In this document: positions 43,102 to 52,475 of the stretch, in pieces
How the letters are laid out: each line of letters begins with the position of its first letter
How positions within the stretch are numbered: the stretch's first letter is position 1
Source of the DNA: CAVVAH01 sp963746175
Lineage (GTDB): Bacteria; Actinomycetota; Actinomycetes; JACCUZ01
Assembly (NCBI GenBank): GCA_963746175.1
Contig: CAVVAH010000008.1
Coordinates: forward strand, 186,001 to 250,000
DNA length: 64,000 bases
Direction of reading: 5' to 3'
Notes under the pieces: generated by a model
Database searches by the model: none
The model's input: the letters and a program-made list of their open reading frames with translations, nothing else
What the model was told of the DNA's origin: nothing
Translations under genes and position numbers: made by a program

Positions 43102-43980
43102 CTAGCTCGACTTCCGCCGTCCGCCGACGGCCTGGCCGATCACGACGGCGACCAGGGCGAGGAAGAACATGAACGACGCGATGACGTTGGCCTGCGCAGG
43201 GATACCCCGCAGCGACGACACGTAGACGAACTTCGGGAAGGTGTTGACCGCGCCCGAGTTGAAGTTCGTGATGATGAAGTCGTCGAACGACAGCGAGAAC
43301 GCGAGCAGCGCCGCCGCCATGATCCCCGGTGCCACAAGCGGCAGCGTGATGCGCCGGAAGGTCTGCCACTCGTCGGCGTAGAGGTCCATCGCCGCCTGCT
43401 CCAGCCGCGGGTCGAGACTCGCGATCCGCGCTTTCACGGTCACGACGACGAACGAGATGCAGAACATGACGTGGGCGATGATGATCGTGTTCAGGCCGAG
43501 GTTGATGCGCAGGTTGAGGAACAGCGCGAGCAGCGAGGCGCCGAGCACGACCTCGGGAGTGGCCATCGGCAGGAAGATCGTGAGGTTGGTCGCGGTGCGG
43601 CCCCGGAACCGGTGCCGGGCCAGCGCGAACGCGATCATCGTCCCGAGGATCGTCGCGATGAGCGTCGCGATGAAGCCGATCTTCAGGCTGTTGCCCAGGG
43701 CGTTGCACACGTCGGGCGCACCGCACGGGTTCTTCCACTTGTCGAGCGTGAACCCCTTCCACGCGATGTTCGACTTGCCGGAGTTGTTGAACGAGAACGC
43801 CAGCGTGTAGGCGACCGGGACGAACAGGTAGGTGAAGCCGAGCACCGCGTAGATCCGGATGGCGTTGCGCGAGAGCCACCGGGCGACCTGCTGGCCGGGC
43901 GACCTGTGCCGCTCCGGCACCGGCCCGGAGGTGACCTGCTGCGTCGTCCGCGCCGTCCCGCTCGTCACCGCACTGGTCAT
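43102..43980 (-). CDS. Polyamine ABC transporter permease (PotC-like), cluster B
   Basis: A 292-residue permease with six hydrophobic segments and the EAA loop EQAAMDLYADEWQTFRRITLPL. The typical PotC segments AFSLSFDDFIITNFNSG and TIFLPMATPEVVLGASLL are present. ATG 43980 is the best start although the ribosome site is weak; GTG 44025 would add a short non-conserved leader. It follows the PotB-like gene after an 82-bp gap, the longest gap inside this operon. Confidence 0.92.
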   Translation of the reverse strand: MTSAVTSGTARTTQQVTSGPVPERHRSPGQQVARWLSRNAIRIYAVLGFTYLFVPVAYTLAFSFNNSGKSNIAWKGFTLDKWKNPCGAPDVCNALGNSLKIGFIATLIATILGTMIAFALARHRFRGRTATNLTIFLPMATPEVVLGASLLALFLNLRINLGLNTIIIAHVMFCISFVVVTVKARIASLDPRLEQAAMDLYADEWQTFRRITLPLVAPGIMAAALLAFSLSFDDFIITNFNSGAVNTFPKFVYVSSLRGIPAQANVIASFMFFLALVAVVIGQAVGGRRKSS

Positions 43981-44062
43981 TCGGGGCCCCCGCGGGATCG
44001 TGAGCGAACCATGACGGGTGAGCAAGCTTCTCGGCGCGCGAGCGAGCGATCTCGTGGGGAAG

Positions 44063-44992
44063 TCATACCAGTTCCTCCGTGCCGGCCCGGCGGATGTACA
44101 GCCCGACGAGCAGCAGGATCGACGCCATCAAGGTCACCGACAGGACGGCAGCGGTCGGGTAGTCGACGATCCGCAGGAACCGCGAGTCGATGACGTTGCC
44201 GACCATCGTCGTGTCACGGTTGCCGAGCAAGGCAGCGTTGACGTAGTCGCCGGCCGCCGGGATGAAGGTGAGCAGTGTTCCCGCGACGACCCCCGGCAGT
44301 GACAGCGGGAACGTCACCTTCCGCATCGTCGTGAGCGCGTTGGCGTAGAGGTCGCCGGCCGCCTCGATGAACCGCGGGTCGACGCGCTCCAGCGAGGCGT
44401 AGATCGGCAGGATCATGAACGGCAGGAAGTTGTAGGTGATGCCGATGACCACAGCGGGCGCCGAGTTGATGATGTGCGTCTGCTCGCCGATCAGGTGCAG
44501 GTTCTTCATCGCGGACACCACGAAGCCCTCGTCGGCAAGGATCTGCTTCCACGCGACCGTCCGGAGCAGGAAGCTGACGAAGAACGGCGCGACGACGAGC
44601 ACCAGCAGGATGTTGCGGTAGCGGCCGGCCTTGAACGCGATCGCATAGGCCAGCGGGTAGGAGATCGCGAGGGCGAGCACGGTCGCGATGAACGCGTAGA
44701 GGAACGACCGGCCGAAGACGGTGAGGTACTCCGAGACGGAGTCGACGTAGTTGGCGAGCCGGAAGGTCTGGGTGTAGACGCCGATGTCGGCGCCCGGGGG
44801 CGCGGTCTGCGTCGACGTCGACACCAGGCTGAGGATCGGCACCAGGAAGAAGACCGTCAGCCACAGCATGCCGGGCAGCAGCAGCAGGTACGGCGTCATG
44901 CGGCTGCGGCCCGGACGCCCGGCACTGCCCGACGGTGGCTGGCGGTCGTCGGCCTGCCGCTCGCCGACCCCGATGCCCTGGGCCGCGCTCAC
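44063..44992 (-). CDS. Polyamine ABC transporter permease (PotB-like), cluster B
   Basis: A 309-residue permease. A charged N-terminal tail of about 30 residues precedes the first helix (MTPYLLLLPGMLWLTVFFLVPI); SFLLRTVAWKQILADEGFV and the EAA loop EAAGDLYANALTTMRKVTFPL are typical of PotB. GAGGTGG precedes GTG 44992. It starts 9 bp after the ATPase stop and pairs with the PotC-like gene at 43102-43980. Confidence 0.92.
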   Translation of the reverse strand: MSAAQGIGVGERQADDRQPPSGSAGRPGRSRMTPYLLLLPGMLWLTVFFLVPILSLVSTSTQTAPPGADIGVYTQTFRLANYVDSVSEYLTVFGRSFLYAFIATVLALAISYPLAYAIAFKAGRYRNILLVLVVAPFFVSFLLRTVAWKQILADEGFVVSAMKNLHLIGEQTHIINSAPAVVIGITYNFLPFMILPIYASLERVDPRFIEAAGDLYANALTTMRKVTFPLSLPGVVAGTLLTFIPAAGDYVNAALLGNRDTTMVGNVIDSRFLRIVDYPTAAVLSVTLMASILLLVGLYIRRAGTEELV

Positions 44993-45001
44993 GAGCCCAC
45001 C

Positions 45002-46165
45002 TCAGCCGACCGGGACCGGGTCGGCCCCGTCGTCGATCCCGGCACCGGCGTTGACGTCACCGCTGCCGTCGAGGGCGAACGTGTGGGCCGGGTCCCAGTG
45101 CAGGTCGACGATCGTCCCCGGCGGGAGCACCCCGAGCGTGCCGAGGTTCTGCGCGAAGACCATCAGCTCCTGACCCCACGGCATCCGCACGAGGTACTGC
45201 GTGCTGACCCCGGTGAAGCTGGCGTCCGTGACGACGCCTCCGGGCAGCACGTTGCGACCGGCCTCGGACGCGTCGTCCTCGGGCCGGACCAGCTGGATCT
45301 TCTCCGGACGCACCCCGATGAGCAGGTCGTCGTCGCCACTGGTGCGGCGGGCCGCCGGCATCGCGACCTTCTGGCCCTGCACCTCGAGGACGAGGTTGTC
45401 GCCGTCGGTCCCGGACACGCTGGCGTGCACGAGGTTGGACTGGCCGAGGAAGTTCGCGACGAAGGTGGTGTTGGGCGCCTCGTAGAGCTCGGTAGGCCCA
45501 CCGAGCTGCTCGATGTGGCCGCCGTTCATCACGGCGATCGTGTCGGCCATGGTCATGGCCTCCTCCTGGTCGTGCGTGACGTGCACGAAGGTGAGGCCGA
45601 CCTCGGTCTGGATCCGCTTGAGCTCGATCTGCATCTGCCGGCGCAGCTTGAGGTCGAGCGCGCCGAGCGGCTCGTCGAGCAGCAGCACCGCCGGCCTGTT
45701 GACGATCGCCCGGGCCAGCGCCACCCGCTGCTGCTGCCCGCCGGACAGCTGCGCCGGCTTGCGACGTGCCATGCCGGCCAGCTCCACGAGCTCGAGGGCC
45801 TCCTCGACCTGGTTCTTCACCTGCTTGGTGCCGCGACGGCGCAGGCCGAACGCGACGTTCTCGAAGATGTCGAGGTGCGGGAAGAGCGCGTAGCTCTGGA
45901 AGACGGTGTTGACGGGCCGCTTGTACGGCTTGGCGTCCGTGACGTCCCGGTCGCCGATGTGGATGGTCCCCTCGGTCGGCTCCTCGAGCCCGGCCACCAT
46001 CCGCAGCGTGGTCGTCTTGCCGCACCCGGACGGGCCGAGCAGCGCGAAGAAGGACCCGGACGGGATGGTGAGGGACAGGTCGTCGACCGCCACGAAGGTG
46101 CCGAAGCGCTTCGTGACCCGTTCCAGCCGCAGGTCCTGGCCCGCGGCGCCGGACTCGCTCGCCAT
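45002..46165 (-). CDS. Polyamine ABC transporter ATPase (PotA-like), cluster B
   Basis: A 387-residue ATPase. Walker A GPSGCGKTT, signature LSGGQQQR, Walker B VLLLDEP, switch VTHDQEEA, and a C-terminal TOBE domain with LLIGVRPEKIQLV. The ATG overlaps the stop of the binding-protein gene (TGATG). Unlike cluster A, all four transporter subunits are here in one operon in the order PotD-PotA-PotB-PotC. Confidence 0.94.
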   Translation of the reverse strand: MASESGAAGQDLRLERVTKRFGTFVAVDDLSLTIPSGSFFALLGPSGCGKTTTLRMVAGLEEPTEGTIHIGDRDVTDAKPYKRPVNTVFQSYALFPHLDIFENVAFGLRRRGTKQVKNQVEEALELVELAGMARRKPAQLSGGQQQRVALARAIVNRPAVLLLDEPLGALDLKLRRQMQIELKRIQTEVGLTFVHVTHDQEEAMTMADTIAVMNGGHIEQLGGPTELYEAPNTTFVANFLGQSNLVHASVSGTDGDNLVLEVQGQKVAMPAARRTSGDDDLLIGVRPEKIQLVRPEDDASEAGRNVLPGGVVTDASFTGVSTQYLVRMPWGQELMVFAQNLGTLGVLPPGTIVDLHWDPAHTFALDGSGDVNAGAGIDDGADPVPVG

Positions 46166-47373
46166 CAGTTGCCGATCACCTTCTGGAAGGCCTCGCTGTA
46201 GGTGGTCTCCTCCTGCGGAGTCAGGCTGTGGAAGACCTTCACCTGCGCCAGGTCCGCCTCGGTCGGGAAGATCAGCGGGCTGTCGACCAGCGACGGGTCG
46301 ATCTTCTCCATCTCGGCCTTGGCCCCGTCGACCGGGCAGATGTAGTTGACGTAGGCCGCGACCTCGGCGGCGATCTCCGGCCGGTAGTAGAAGTCCATCA
46401 GCTTCTCGGCGTTCGCCTTGTGCGGCGACCCGATCGGGACCATGAGGTTGTCCGACCACAGGGTGCCGCCGGTCTCCGGCAGGGTGAAGACGTAGTTGGG
46501 GTCCTCCTCCTCGAACTGCGCGAGCAGGATGTCGCCGGACCAGGCGATGGCCGCGATGGCGTTGCCGCTGCGCAGGTCGTCGAGGTACGAGTTGCCCTTG
46601 ACCTGCCGGATCTGCCCGGAGTCGACCTGCTTCTGCAGCACGTCGAGACCCTTGTTGAAGTCGTCCTCGGAGAACTCCTGGGAGATGTCGACGCCCTGCG
46701 ACATCATGATCAGCCCGACCGTGTCGCGCATCTCGGAGAGCACGACGATCTTGCCCTTGAGGTCGGGGGCCCAGAGATCGTCGAGGGTCTTGAGCTCGCG
46801 ACCGACCTTGTCCTTGCGGTAGCCGATGCCGGCGTACCCGCTCTGCCAGGTGAGGGAGTGCTTGCGCCCGGCGTCGAAGTCGACGTCCTGCAGCTTGGGG
46901 TTGAGGTTCTTGGAGTTCGGGATCTTCGCGAGGTCGAGCTCCTGGACGTAGCCCTGGCGGATCATCCGGGCGGCCATCCAGTCGGTGAGGACGATGACGT
47001 CCTTGCCGATGTCGTCGCCGTTCTTGAGCTGGCCCTGCACCTTGCCGTAGTAGGAGTCGTTGTCGTCGATGTCCTCGGCGTAGGTGGCCTTGATGCCCGT
47101 CTCCTGCTGGAACTTGTCCAGGGTCGGGTAGTTCTTGGTCTTGTCGTCGTAGTCGAGGTAGGCGGGCCAGTTGGCCCAGCGGACGACCTTGTCGGTCGCC
47201 GACTTGTCCTTGACCGTGGGGTCCGGCTTGCTCGAGGTACCCGTGTCCCCGGTGCCGCACGCGGCGAGCGCGGCGGCGACGCCGGCACCGCCCGCCCCGC
47301 GGAGCACGGATCGCCGGGACAGCTGGGCCCGGACCAGCTCGCGGAACATCGGGTCCTGTCGACGGTCAGTCAC
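46165..47373 (-). CDS. Polyamine ABC transporter substrate-binding lipoprotein (PotD/F-like)
   Basis: A 402-residue Tat-exported lipoprotein: SRRSVLRG twin arginines and lipobox LAAC near residue 39. The mature part VVRWANWPAYLDYDD, then DVIVLTDWMAARM and YAGIGYRKDKVG follow the PotD/PotF fold. GAGGAGA lies before GTG 47373. It is the first transporter gene, 37 bp downstream of an ALDH in the same direction, so the ALDH promoter probably drives the whole block from 48904 to 39462. Confidence 0.92.
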   Translation of the reverse strand: MTDRRQDPMFRELVRAQLSRRSVLRGAGGAGVAAALAACGTGDTGTSSKPDPTVKDKSATDKVVRWANWPAYLDYDDKTKNYPTLDKFQQETGIKATYAEDIDDNDSYYGKVQGQLKNGDDIGKDVIVLTDWMAARMIRQGYVQELDLAKIPNSKNLNPKLQDVDFDAGRKHSLTWQSGYAGIGYRKDKVGRELKTLDDLWAPDLKGKIVVLSEMRDTVGLIMMSQGVDISQEFSEDDFNKGLDVLQKQVDSGQIRQVKGNSYLDDLRSGNAIAAIAWSGDILLAQFEEEDPNYVFTLPETGGTLWSDNLMVPIGSPHKANAEKLMDFYYRPEIAAEVAAYVNYICPVDGAKAEMEKIDPSLVDSPLIFPTEADLAQVKVFHSLTPQEETTYSEAFQKVIGN

Positions 47374-47410
47374 GTGGGGTCTCCTCGGAGCTCAGAGGCA
47401 GGGGACGGTG

Positions 47411-48904
47411 TCAGGGGTGGTCGGTCGTCGTGCCGGTGAAGACCGTCCGGTGCCAACCCTTGCGCACCGCGGCCGTCCCGTCGTACATGACGTGCTTGAT
47501 CAGTGTGTACTCGTCGAGGGAGTACTGGGACATGTCCTTGCCATTCCCCGAGGCCTTGTAGCCGCCGTGCGGCATCTCGCTGATGATCGGGATGTGGTCG
47601 TTGACCCACACGCAGCCGGCCCGGATCTCCCGGGTCGCCCGCATGGCCCGGAAGACGTCGCGGGTCCATGCCGACGCCGCCAGGCCGTACGGCGTGTCGT
47701 TGGCCAGCCGCAGTCCCTCGTCGTCGTCGTCGAACGGGAGGACGACGAGGACGGGGCCGAAGACCTCGCTCTGGACGATCTCGGAGTCCTGCGCAGCGTC
47801 GACCACCAGCGTGGGCTCGTAGTAGGCGCCACGGGCCAGCTCCCCCGTCGGCGCGACGCCACCGCGGACGACCTTGGCACCGGCGGCCCTGGCCCGGTCG
47901 ACGAACCCGGCGACCCGCTCCTGCTGGAGGCGTGACACGAGCGGGCCCTGGTCGGTGCGCTCGTCCATCGGGTCGCCGAGCACGACGGTGCCCATGACGT
48001 CTGCCACCCCCGCGACGAAGGCGTCGTAGAGCGGGCGCTGGACGTAGGCACGGGTCGCGGCGGTGCAGTCCTGCCCGGTGTTGATCAGGGCTCCCGCGAC
48101 CGCGCCCTGGACCGCGGCGTCGAGGTCGGCGTCGTCGAAGACCACGAACGGCGCCTTGCCGCCGAGCTCGAGGTGCACCCTCTTGGGTCCGACGGACGCG
48201 AGCTCCATCACGCGGCGGCCGACCCCGGACGACCCGGTGAAGGACACCATGTCGACGTCGGGATGGCTCATCAGCGCCTCGCCGGCCACCCGGCCGGTGC
48301 CGGTGACGACGTTGACGACCCCGTCGGGGATGCCGGCGTCCTGGGCGGCCTCCGCGAACATCAGGGCCGTGAGCGGCGTCAGCTCGGCCGGCTTCAGGAC
48401 GATCGTGTTGCCCGCGGCCACCGCCGGAAGGATCTTCCACGCCGCCATCTGCAGCGGGTAGTTCCACGGCGCGACCGAGCCGACCACACCGATGGCCTCC
48501 CGCCGGACGTACGACGTGTGGTCGCCGGAGTACTCCGCGGCGGCCTTGCCCTCCAGCGCTCGGGCGGCGCCGGCGAAGAACGACACGTTGTCGACGGTGC
48601 CCGGGACGTCGAAGCCGGTGGCCAGGCGGATCGGCTTGCCGGTCTGCCGCGACTCGGTGCGCGCGAGGTCGTCGGCGCGCTCGTCGAGGAGTGCGGCGAG
48701 CCGGGTCAGTGCCGCGGACCGCTCGACCGGCGGCGCGGCCGACCACTCCGGGAACGCCGCGCGTGCCGCCACGACCGCGGCGTCGACGTCGGCCGGTCCC
48801 GCGAGGGCCACCTGCTCGACGGTCTCACCGGTCGCCGGGTCGGTGACGTCGAAGGTCTCCCCCGACCCGCCGCGGCGGCGGCTCCCGGCGATGAACTGGT
48901 GCAC
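47411..48904 (-). CDS. Aldehyde dehydrogenase, aminobutyraldehyde/succinate-semialdehyde type
   Basis: A 497-residue ALDH: Asn in VAPWNYPLQMAAWKILPA, Glu in LELGGKAP, Cys in NTGQDCTA. The C-terminal GYKASGNGKDMSQYSLDEYTLIKHV is close to the aminobutyraldehyde dehydrogenases at 19707 and 50982 but more diverged, so it may take a different aldehyde (4-guanidinobutanal, betaine aldehyde or another aminoaldehyde). GTG 48904 follows AGGAG. It heads the operon with the potDABC genes, oxidase, ureohydrolase and saccharopine-type gene. Its promoter shares an 18-bp motif with the lrp promoter. Confidence 0.9.
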   Translation of the reverse strand: MHQFIAGSRRRGGSGETFDVTDPATGETVEQVALAGPADVDAAVVAARAAFPEWSAAPPVERSAALTRLAALLDERADDLARTESRQTGKPIRLATGFDVPGTVDNVSFFAGAARALEGKAAAEYSGDHTSYVRREAIGVVGSVAPWNYPLQMAAWKILPAVAAGNTIVLKPAELTPLTALMFAEAAQDAGIPDGVVNVVTGTGRVAGEALMSHPDVDMVSFTGSSGVGRRVMELASVGPKRVHLELGGKAPFVVFDDADLDAAVQGAVAGALINTGQDCTAATRAYVQRPLYDAFVAGVADVMGTVVLGDPMDERTDQGPLVSRLQQERVAGFVDRARAAGAKVVRGGVAPTGELARGAYYEPTLVVDAAQDSEIVQSEVFGPVLVVLPFDDDDEGLRLANDTPYGLAASAWTRDVFRAMRATREIRAGCVWVNDHIPIISEMPHGGYKASGNGKDMSQYSLDEYTLIKHVMYDGTAAVRKGWHRTVFTGTTTDHP

Positions 48905-49001
48905 GCGGGCGGCTCCTGAGGTGGTTGTGCTCGTCGACGCAGGCGGCTGGTGGTCGAGCCGCTGGGCCGTGGACGATCCTGACAGAGGAGATCGTCGTGG
49001 A

Positions 49002-49060
49002 CAAGCGATTCCGTGGCGATACCGGATCGTGACCACGAAATCACGCGGTCAGAACCGTCT
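49002..49060 (-). promoter_or_regulatory. Promoter of the ALDH-pot operon with putative Lrp-type box
   Basis: On the minus strand TCGCCACGGAATCGCTTG (49019-49002) differs by one base from the box before lrp at 52563-52580. Downstream, TTGTCC and CAGGAT with 17 bp between form a candidate promoter, and the same arrangement follows the lrp copy. A second AGAACCGT element at 49051-49058 also has a counterpart near lrp. The 424-bp gap 48905-49328 holds these and the palindromic repeats listed next. Confidence 0.6.
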
Positions 49061-49120
49061 GTTGCGGGCCTTCCGACCATCCGCCGCCGTCCGCGACGAC
49101 GCACCCTCCGGTCGATCTCC

Positions 49121-49212
49121 GCAAATGATCACGGGACCGTGATCATTTGCCACCGGCCGTGGTGAGTTCAGCGCGGTTCGGTCATGTTGACCACGAGGCC
49201 GTGATCATTTGG
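49121..49212. repeat. GTGATCATTTGC palindromic repeats
   Basis: GCAAATGATCACGG (49121-49134) and its exact complement (49137-49150) form a 14-bp stem with a 2-nt spacer. A third copy, with one mismatch, CCGTGATCATTTGGC, lies at 49199-49213. This looks like a dispersed intergenic palindrome; a relative (TGATCGTTTGC) forms the ends of the long repeat at 19548-19622. Confidence 0.75.
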
Positions 49213-49328
49213 CAGCCGTGGGGGCGGTCAGGGACCAACGGCGGGACGAGCGACGGGGCGGCGTCCTCGTCGTGGCCGCTCTGACCCGCACTCACGACGG
49301 CGGGTCACGTGGGCCGACCCGACCGCAG

Positions 49329-50969
49329 CTACGGGGCGTCCGGGTCCCAGGTGCGGCGGCCGGCCAGCCAGGTGCCGCGGACCGCGATGCCCGGCCAGCG
49401 CAGCGGCTCCACGGCGGCGGGGTCGGCGGCCAGCCACACCAGGTCGGCGCGGCGGCCCACCGAGAGCGTGCCCCACACCGTCTCCTCGAAGGCCTGGTAG
49501 GCGACGCCCTGGGTGTAGGCCGACAGGGCGGCGGGCACCGGCAGCCGCTCGTCGGGCACCCAGCCGCCGGCCGGGCTGCCGTCCTTCGTCTGCCGGGTGA
49601 CGGCGACCGCCAGCCCCTCGAGCGGCCGGTAGGAGCTGACGGGCCAGTCGCTGCCGAAGGACAGCAGCGCGCCGGAGGCGAGCAGCGAGGCCATCGGGTA
49701 CTGCAGCCTCCCCCGGTGGTGACCCAGCCGCGGCAGGGTGAGGTCGACCTGCAGCGGGTCGAGCTGGGCCCACAACGGCTCGAGGTTGGCGATGACGCCG
49801 AGCTCGGCGAACCGCGCCACGTCGGACGGGTCGACGCACTGCGTGTGCGCGACGACCGACCGGCGCTCGCGCGGGCCGTTGACCTGCGGGAGCCGGGCCA
49901 GCGCGTCGAGGGTCGTGCGCACCGCCGCGTCGCCGATCGCGTGCACGTGCAGCTGGAAGCCGTCGGCGTCGAAGGCGGCGGCTGCCGCCGCGAGCTCGTC
50001 GGCCGTCCACACCGGGTGCCCGACGGAGCCCGGTGGGTCCCCGAGCGTCCCGTCGTACGGCGCGAGCATCGCCGCCGTACCGGCCTCGACGACGCCGTCG
50101 GCGAAGATCTTCACGGTGCGGACCGACACGTCCTTGGCCGCGGGCGACACGCTGGCGGAGTGCCGGGCGGCGAGGAAGTCGCCACGCTGGGCGCGCCATC
50201 GGTCGGGGTCGGCGCGCAGAGCGATGTTGGCGCGCACGGCCAGCCGGCCCGTGGCGGCCGCAGCCAGGTAGACCTCGACGTCGCTCGGCGACAGCGCCGC
50301 CTCCTGCACCCACGTGATCCCGGCCGCCGCGAACAGCCGTGCCGCGCGCAGCAGTCCCTCGCGCTTCTCGGCCAGGGTCGCCCGGGGCGCGTGCCGCAGG
50401 ACGAGGTCCATCGCGGTCCACTCGACGAGCGTCCCCATGGCCGACCCGTCGGGACGTCGTGCCACCTCGCCCGCGGGCGGGTCGGGCGTGCTGCCGTCGA
50501 CGCCGGCCCGGCGCAGCGCCTCGGAGTTCACCCAGGCGCAGTGGTGGTCCGTCGACTGCAGCACCACCGGCCGGTCCGGGACGGCCTCGTCCAGCCAGCG
50601 CGCGTCGAAGCGGCCGGACGGGGCGAGCGTCGGGTCGTACGGGCCGCCCTGCACCCACTCGACCTCCGGATGCGTCCCGGCCCACCGGCGCACCGCGTCG
50701 ACCACCTGAGGGACCGTGGTCGCGTCGCGGACCTCCGGGCCGGCCAGCTCGACCCCGCCCCACAGCGGGTGGACGTGCCCGTCGCCGAACGACGGGAGCA
50801 GCGCGCCGCCCTCGAGGTCGATCGTGTGCCTCGCGATCGGCACCAGCCCCAGGGCGTCGTCGTCCAGAGCGACGACGTAGCCGTCGTGGACCGCGACCGC
50901 ACGGGCCCGCGGACCGCCGGGCAGCCCGGTGACGACCGTCCCGCCGTGCAGGACGAGGTCGACGCTCAC
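49329..50969 (-). CDS. Amidohydrolase family 3 protein (YtcJ-like), second copy
   Basis: A 546-residue metal hydrolase: DGHVHPLWGG, TVKIFADGVVEAGTA, HVHAIGDAAV, VVAHTQ and FGSDWPVSSY cover the amidohydrolase_3 active site. The C-terminal tail LSVGRRADLVWL is the usual small beta-sandwich. GTG 50969 starts 12 bp after the ALDH stop, so it is co-transcribed with the aminobutyraldehyde dehydrogenase. The pairing of this family with polyamine ALDH genes is seen twice in the window, here and at 16612-18270 beside gabT. Substrate unknown; an N-acyl or N-carbamoyl amine is an inference only. Confidence 0.85.
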   Translation of the reverse strand: MSVDLVLHGGTVVTGLPGGPRARAVAVHDGYVVALDDDALGLVPIARHTIDLEGGALLPSFGDGHVHPLWGGVELAGPEVRDATTVPQVVDAVRRWAGTHPEVEWVQGGPYDPTLAPSGRFDARWLDEAVPDRPVVLQSTDHHCAWVNSEALRRAGVDGSTPDPPAGEVARRPDGSAMGTLVEWTAMDLVLRHAPRATLAEKREGLLRAARLFAAAGITWVQEAALSPSDVEVYLAAAATGRLAVRANIALRADPDRWRAQRGDFLAARHSASVSPAAKDVSVRTVKIFADGVVEAGTAAMLAPYDGTLGDPPGSVGHPVWTADELAAAAAAFDADGFQLHVHAIGDAAVRTTLDALARLPQVNGPRERRSVVAHTQCVDPSDVARFAELGVIANLEPLWAQLDPLQVDLTLPRLGHHRGRLQYPMASLLASGALLSFGSDWPVSSYRPLEGLAVAVTRQTKDGSPAGGWVPDERLPVPAALSAYTQGVAYQAFEETVWGTLSVGRRADLVWLAADPAAVEPLRWPGIAVRGTWLAGRRTWDPDAP

Positions 50970-50981
50970 CCGAGCGGTCTC

Positions 50982-52430
50982 TCAGGCCTCGATGTTGGAC
51001 ATCACGTGCTTGATGCGCGTGTAGTCCTCGAAGCCGTACATCGAGAGGTCCTTGCCGTAGCCGGAGTGCTTGAAGCCGCCGTGCGGCATCTCCGCGACGA
51101 GCGGGATGTGGGTGTTGATCCACACGCAGCCGAAGTCGAGCCGCTTGGCCATCCGCATCGCCCGGCCGTGGTCCTTGGTCCACACCGACGACGCCAGGCC
51201 GTAGCGGACACCGTTGGCCCAGCGGACCGCCTCGTCCTCGTCGGAGAACTGCTGCACCGTGATGACGGGGCCGAACACCTCGTCCTGCACGAGCTCGTCG
51301 TCCTGCCTCAGCCCGCTGACGACCGTGGCCTCGTGGAAGAAGCCCTCCGACAGGTCACCGCCGACCCGGTGCCCGCCGGCGGCGACCGAGGAGTGCTCGG
51401 GCGCACGGGACAGCATCCCCATGACGCGGTCGAGCTGGTTGGCGTTGTTCAGAGGGCCGAACAGCGCGTCCTCGTCGTCGGGCCGGCCGGTCTTCGCCGC
51501 GTCGCGCGCCTGCTGCGCCAGCGCGGCGACGAAGTCGTCGTGGATGCGCGGGGCGGCGATGACGCGGGTCGCGGCCGTGCAGTCCTGGCCGGCGTTGAAG
51601 TAGCCCGCGACCGCGATCGCCTCGGCCGCGGCCTCCAGGTCCGCGTCGTCGAAGACCACCACGGGCGCCTTGCCGCCGAGCTCGAGGTGCACCTTTTTCA
51701 GGTCGGTGGCGGCCGACCCGGCCACCTCCATGCCGGCGCGGACGGAACCGGTGATCGACACCATCTGCGGCGTCCGGTGCTCGACCAGGGCGCGGCCGGT
51801 GTCGCGGTCGCCGCACACGACGTTGAAGACGCCCTCGGGGAGGAACTCGGCCATGAGCTCGGCCATCAGCAGGGTCGAGACCGGAGTGGTGTCGGACGGC
51901 TTGAGGACCACGGTGTTGCCGGCGGCGATGGCCGGCGCCCACTTCCAGACCGCCATCATCATCGGGTAGTTCCACGGCGTGACCTGGGCGCAGACGCCGA
52001 TCGGCTCGCGCCGGACGTACGACGTGTGGCCGGCCATGTACTCCCCCGCCGACCGGCCCTCGAGCACCCGTGCCGCGCCGGCGAAGAACCGGATCTGGTC
52101 GACCATCGGCGGGATCTCCTCCGACATGGTCAGCGCCAGCGGCTTGCCGGTGTTCTCGCTCTCGGCGGCGACGAGCTCCTCGGCCCGCGACTCGATCGCG
52201 TCGGCGATCCGGATCAGGGCCTTCTGCCGCTCGCTGGGCGTGCTGTCGCGCCAGCCCTCGAACGCCGCTGCCGCCGCGGACATCGCCGCGTCGACGTCCT
52301 CGGCGGACGAGACCGGCGCGTGCGCGAAGACCTTCCCGGTGCTCGGGTCCACCAGCTCGGAGGTCCGGCCGTCGACGGGGTCGACCGGCTTGCCGCCGAC
52401 GAAGTTGCGCAGGGTGCGGGTGTCAGACAA
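50982..52430 (-). CDS. Gamma-aminobutyraldehyde dehydrogenase
   Basis: A 482-residue ALDH: VTPWNYPMMMAVWKWAPA, LELGGKAP, NAGQDCTAATR and the C-terminal GYGKDLSMYGFEDYTRIKHVM all match the PatD/PuuC-like aminobutyraldehyde group that turns 4-aminobutanal into GABA. The TTG start (52430) is supported by GAGGAG before it. It is divergent from lrp and the polyamine aminotransferase, the arrangement described for polyamine utilisation loci of Streptomyces. It is the strongest candidate for the putrescine pathway. Confidence 0.92.
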   Translation of the reverse strand: MSDTRTLRNFVGGKPVDPVDGRTSELVDPSTGKVFAHAPVSSAEDVDAAMSAAAAAFEGWRDSTPSERQKALIRIADAIESRAEELVAAESENTGKPLALTMSEEIPPMVDQIRFFAGAARVLEGRSAGEYMAGHTSYVRREPIGVCAQVTPWNYPMMMAVWKWAPAIAAGNTVVLKPSDTTPVSTLLMAELMAEFLPEGVFNVVCGDRDTGRALVEHRTPQMVSITGSVRAGMEVAGSAATDLKKVHLELGGKAPVVVFDDADLEAAAEAIAVAGYFNAGQDCTAATRVIAAPRIHDDFVAALAQQARDAAKTGRPDDEDALFGPLNNANQLDRVMGMLSRAPEHSSVAAGGHRVGGDLSEGFFHEATVVSGLRQDDELVQDEVFGPVITVQQFSDEDEAVRWANGVRYGLASSVWTKDHGRAMRMAKRLDFGCVWINTHIPLVAEMPHGGFKHSGYGKDLSMYGFEDYTRIKHVMSNIEA

Positions 52431-52475
52431 CGGGAGCTCCTCGCGGGTGAGCGGGACGTCTGTGGGGACGTCGAG

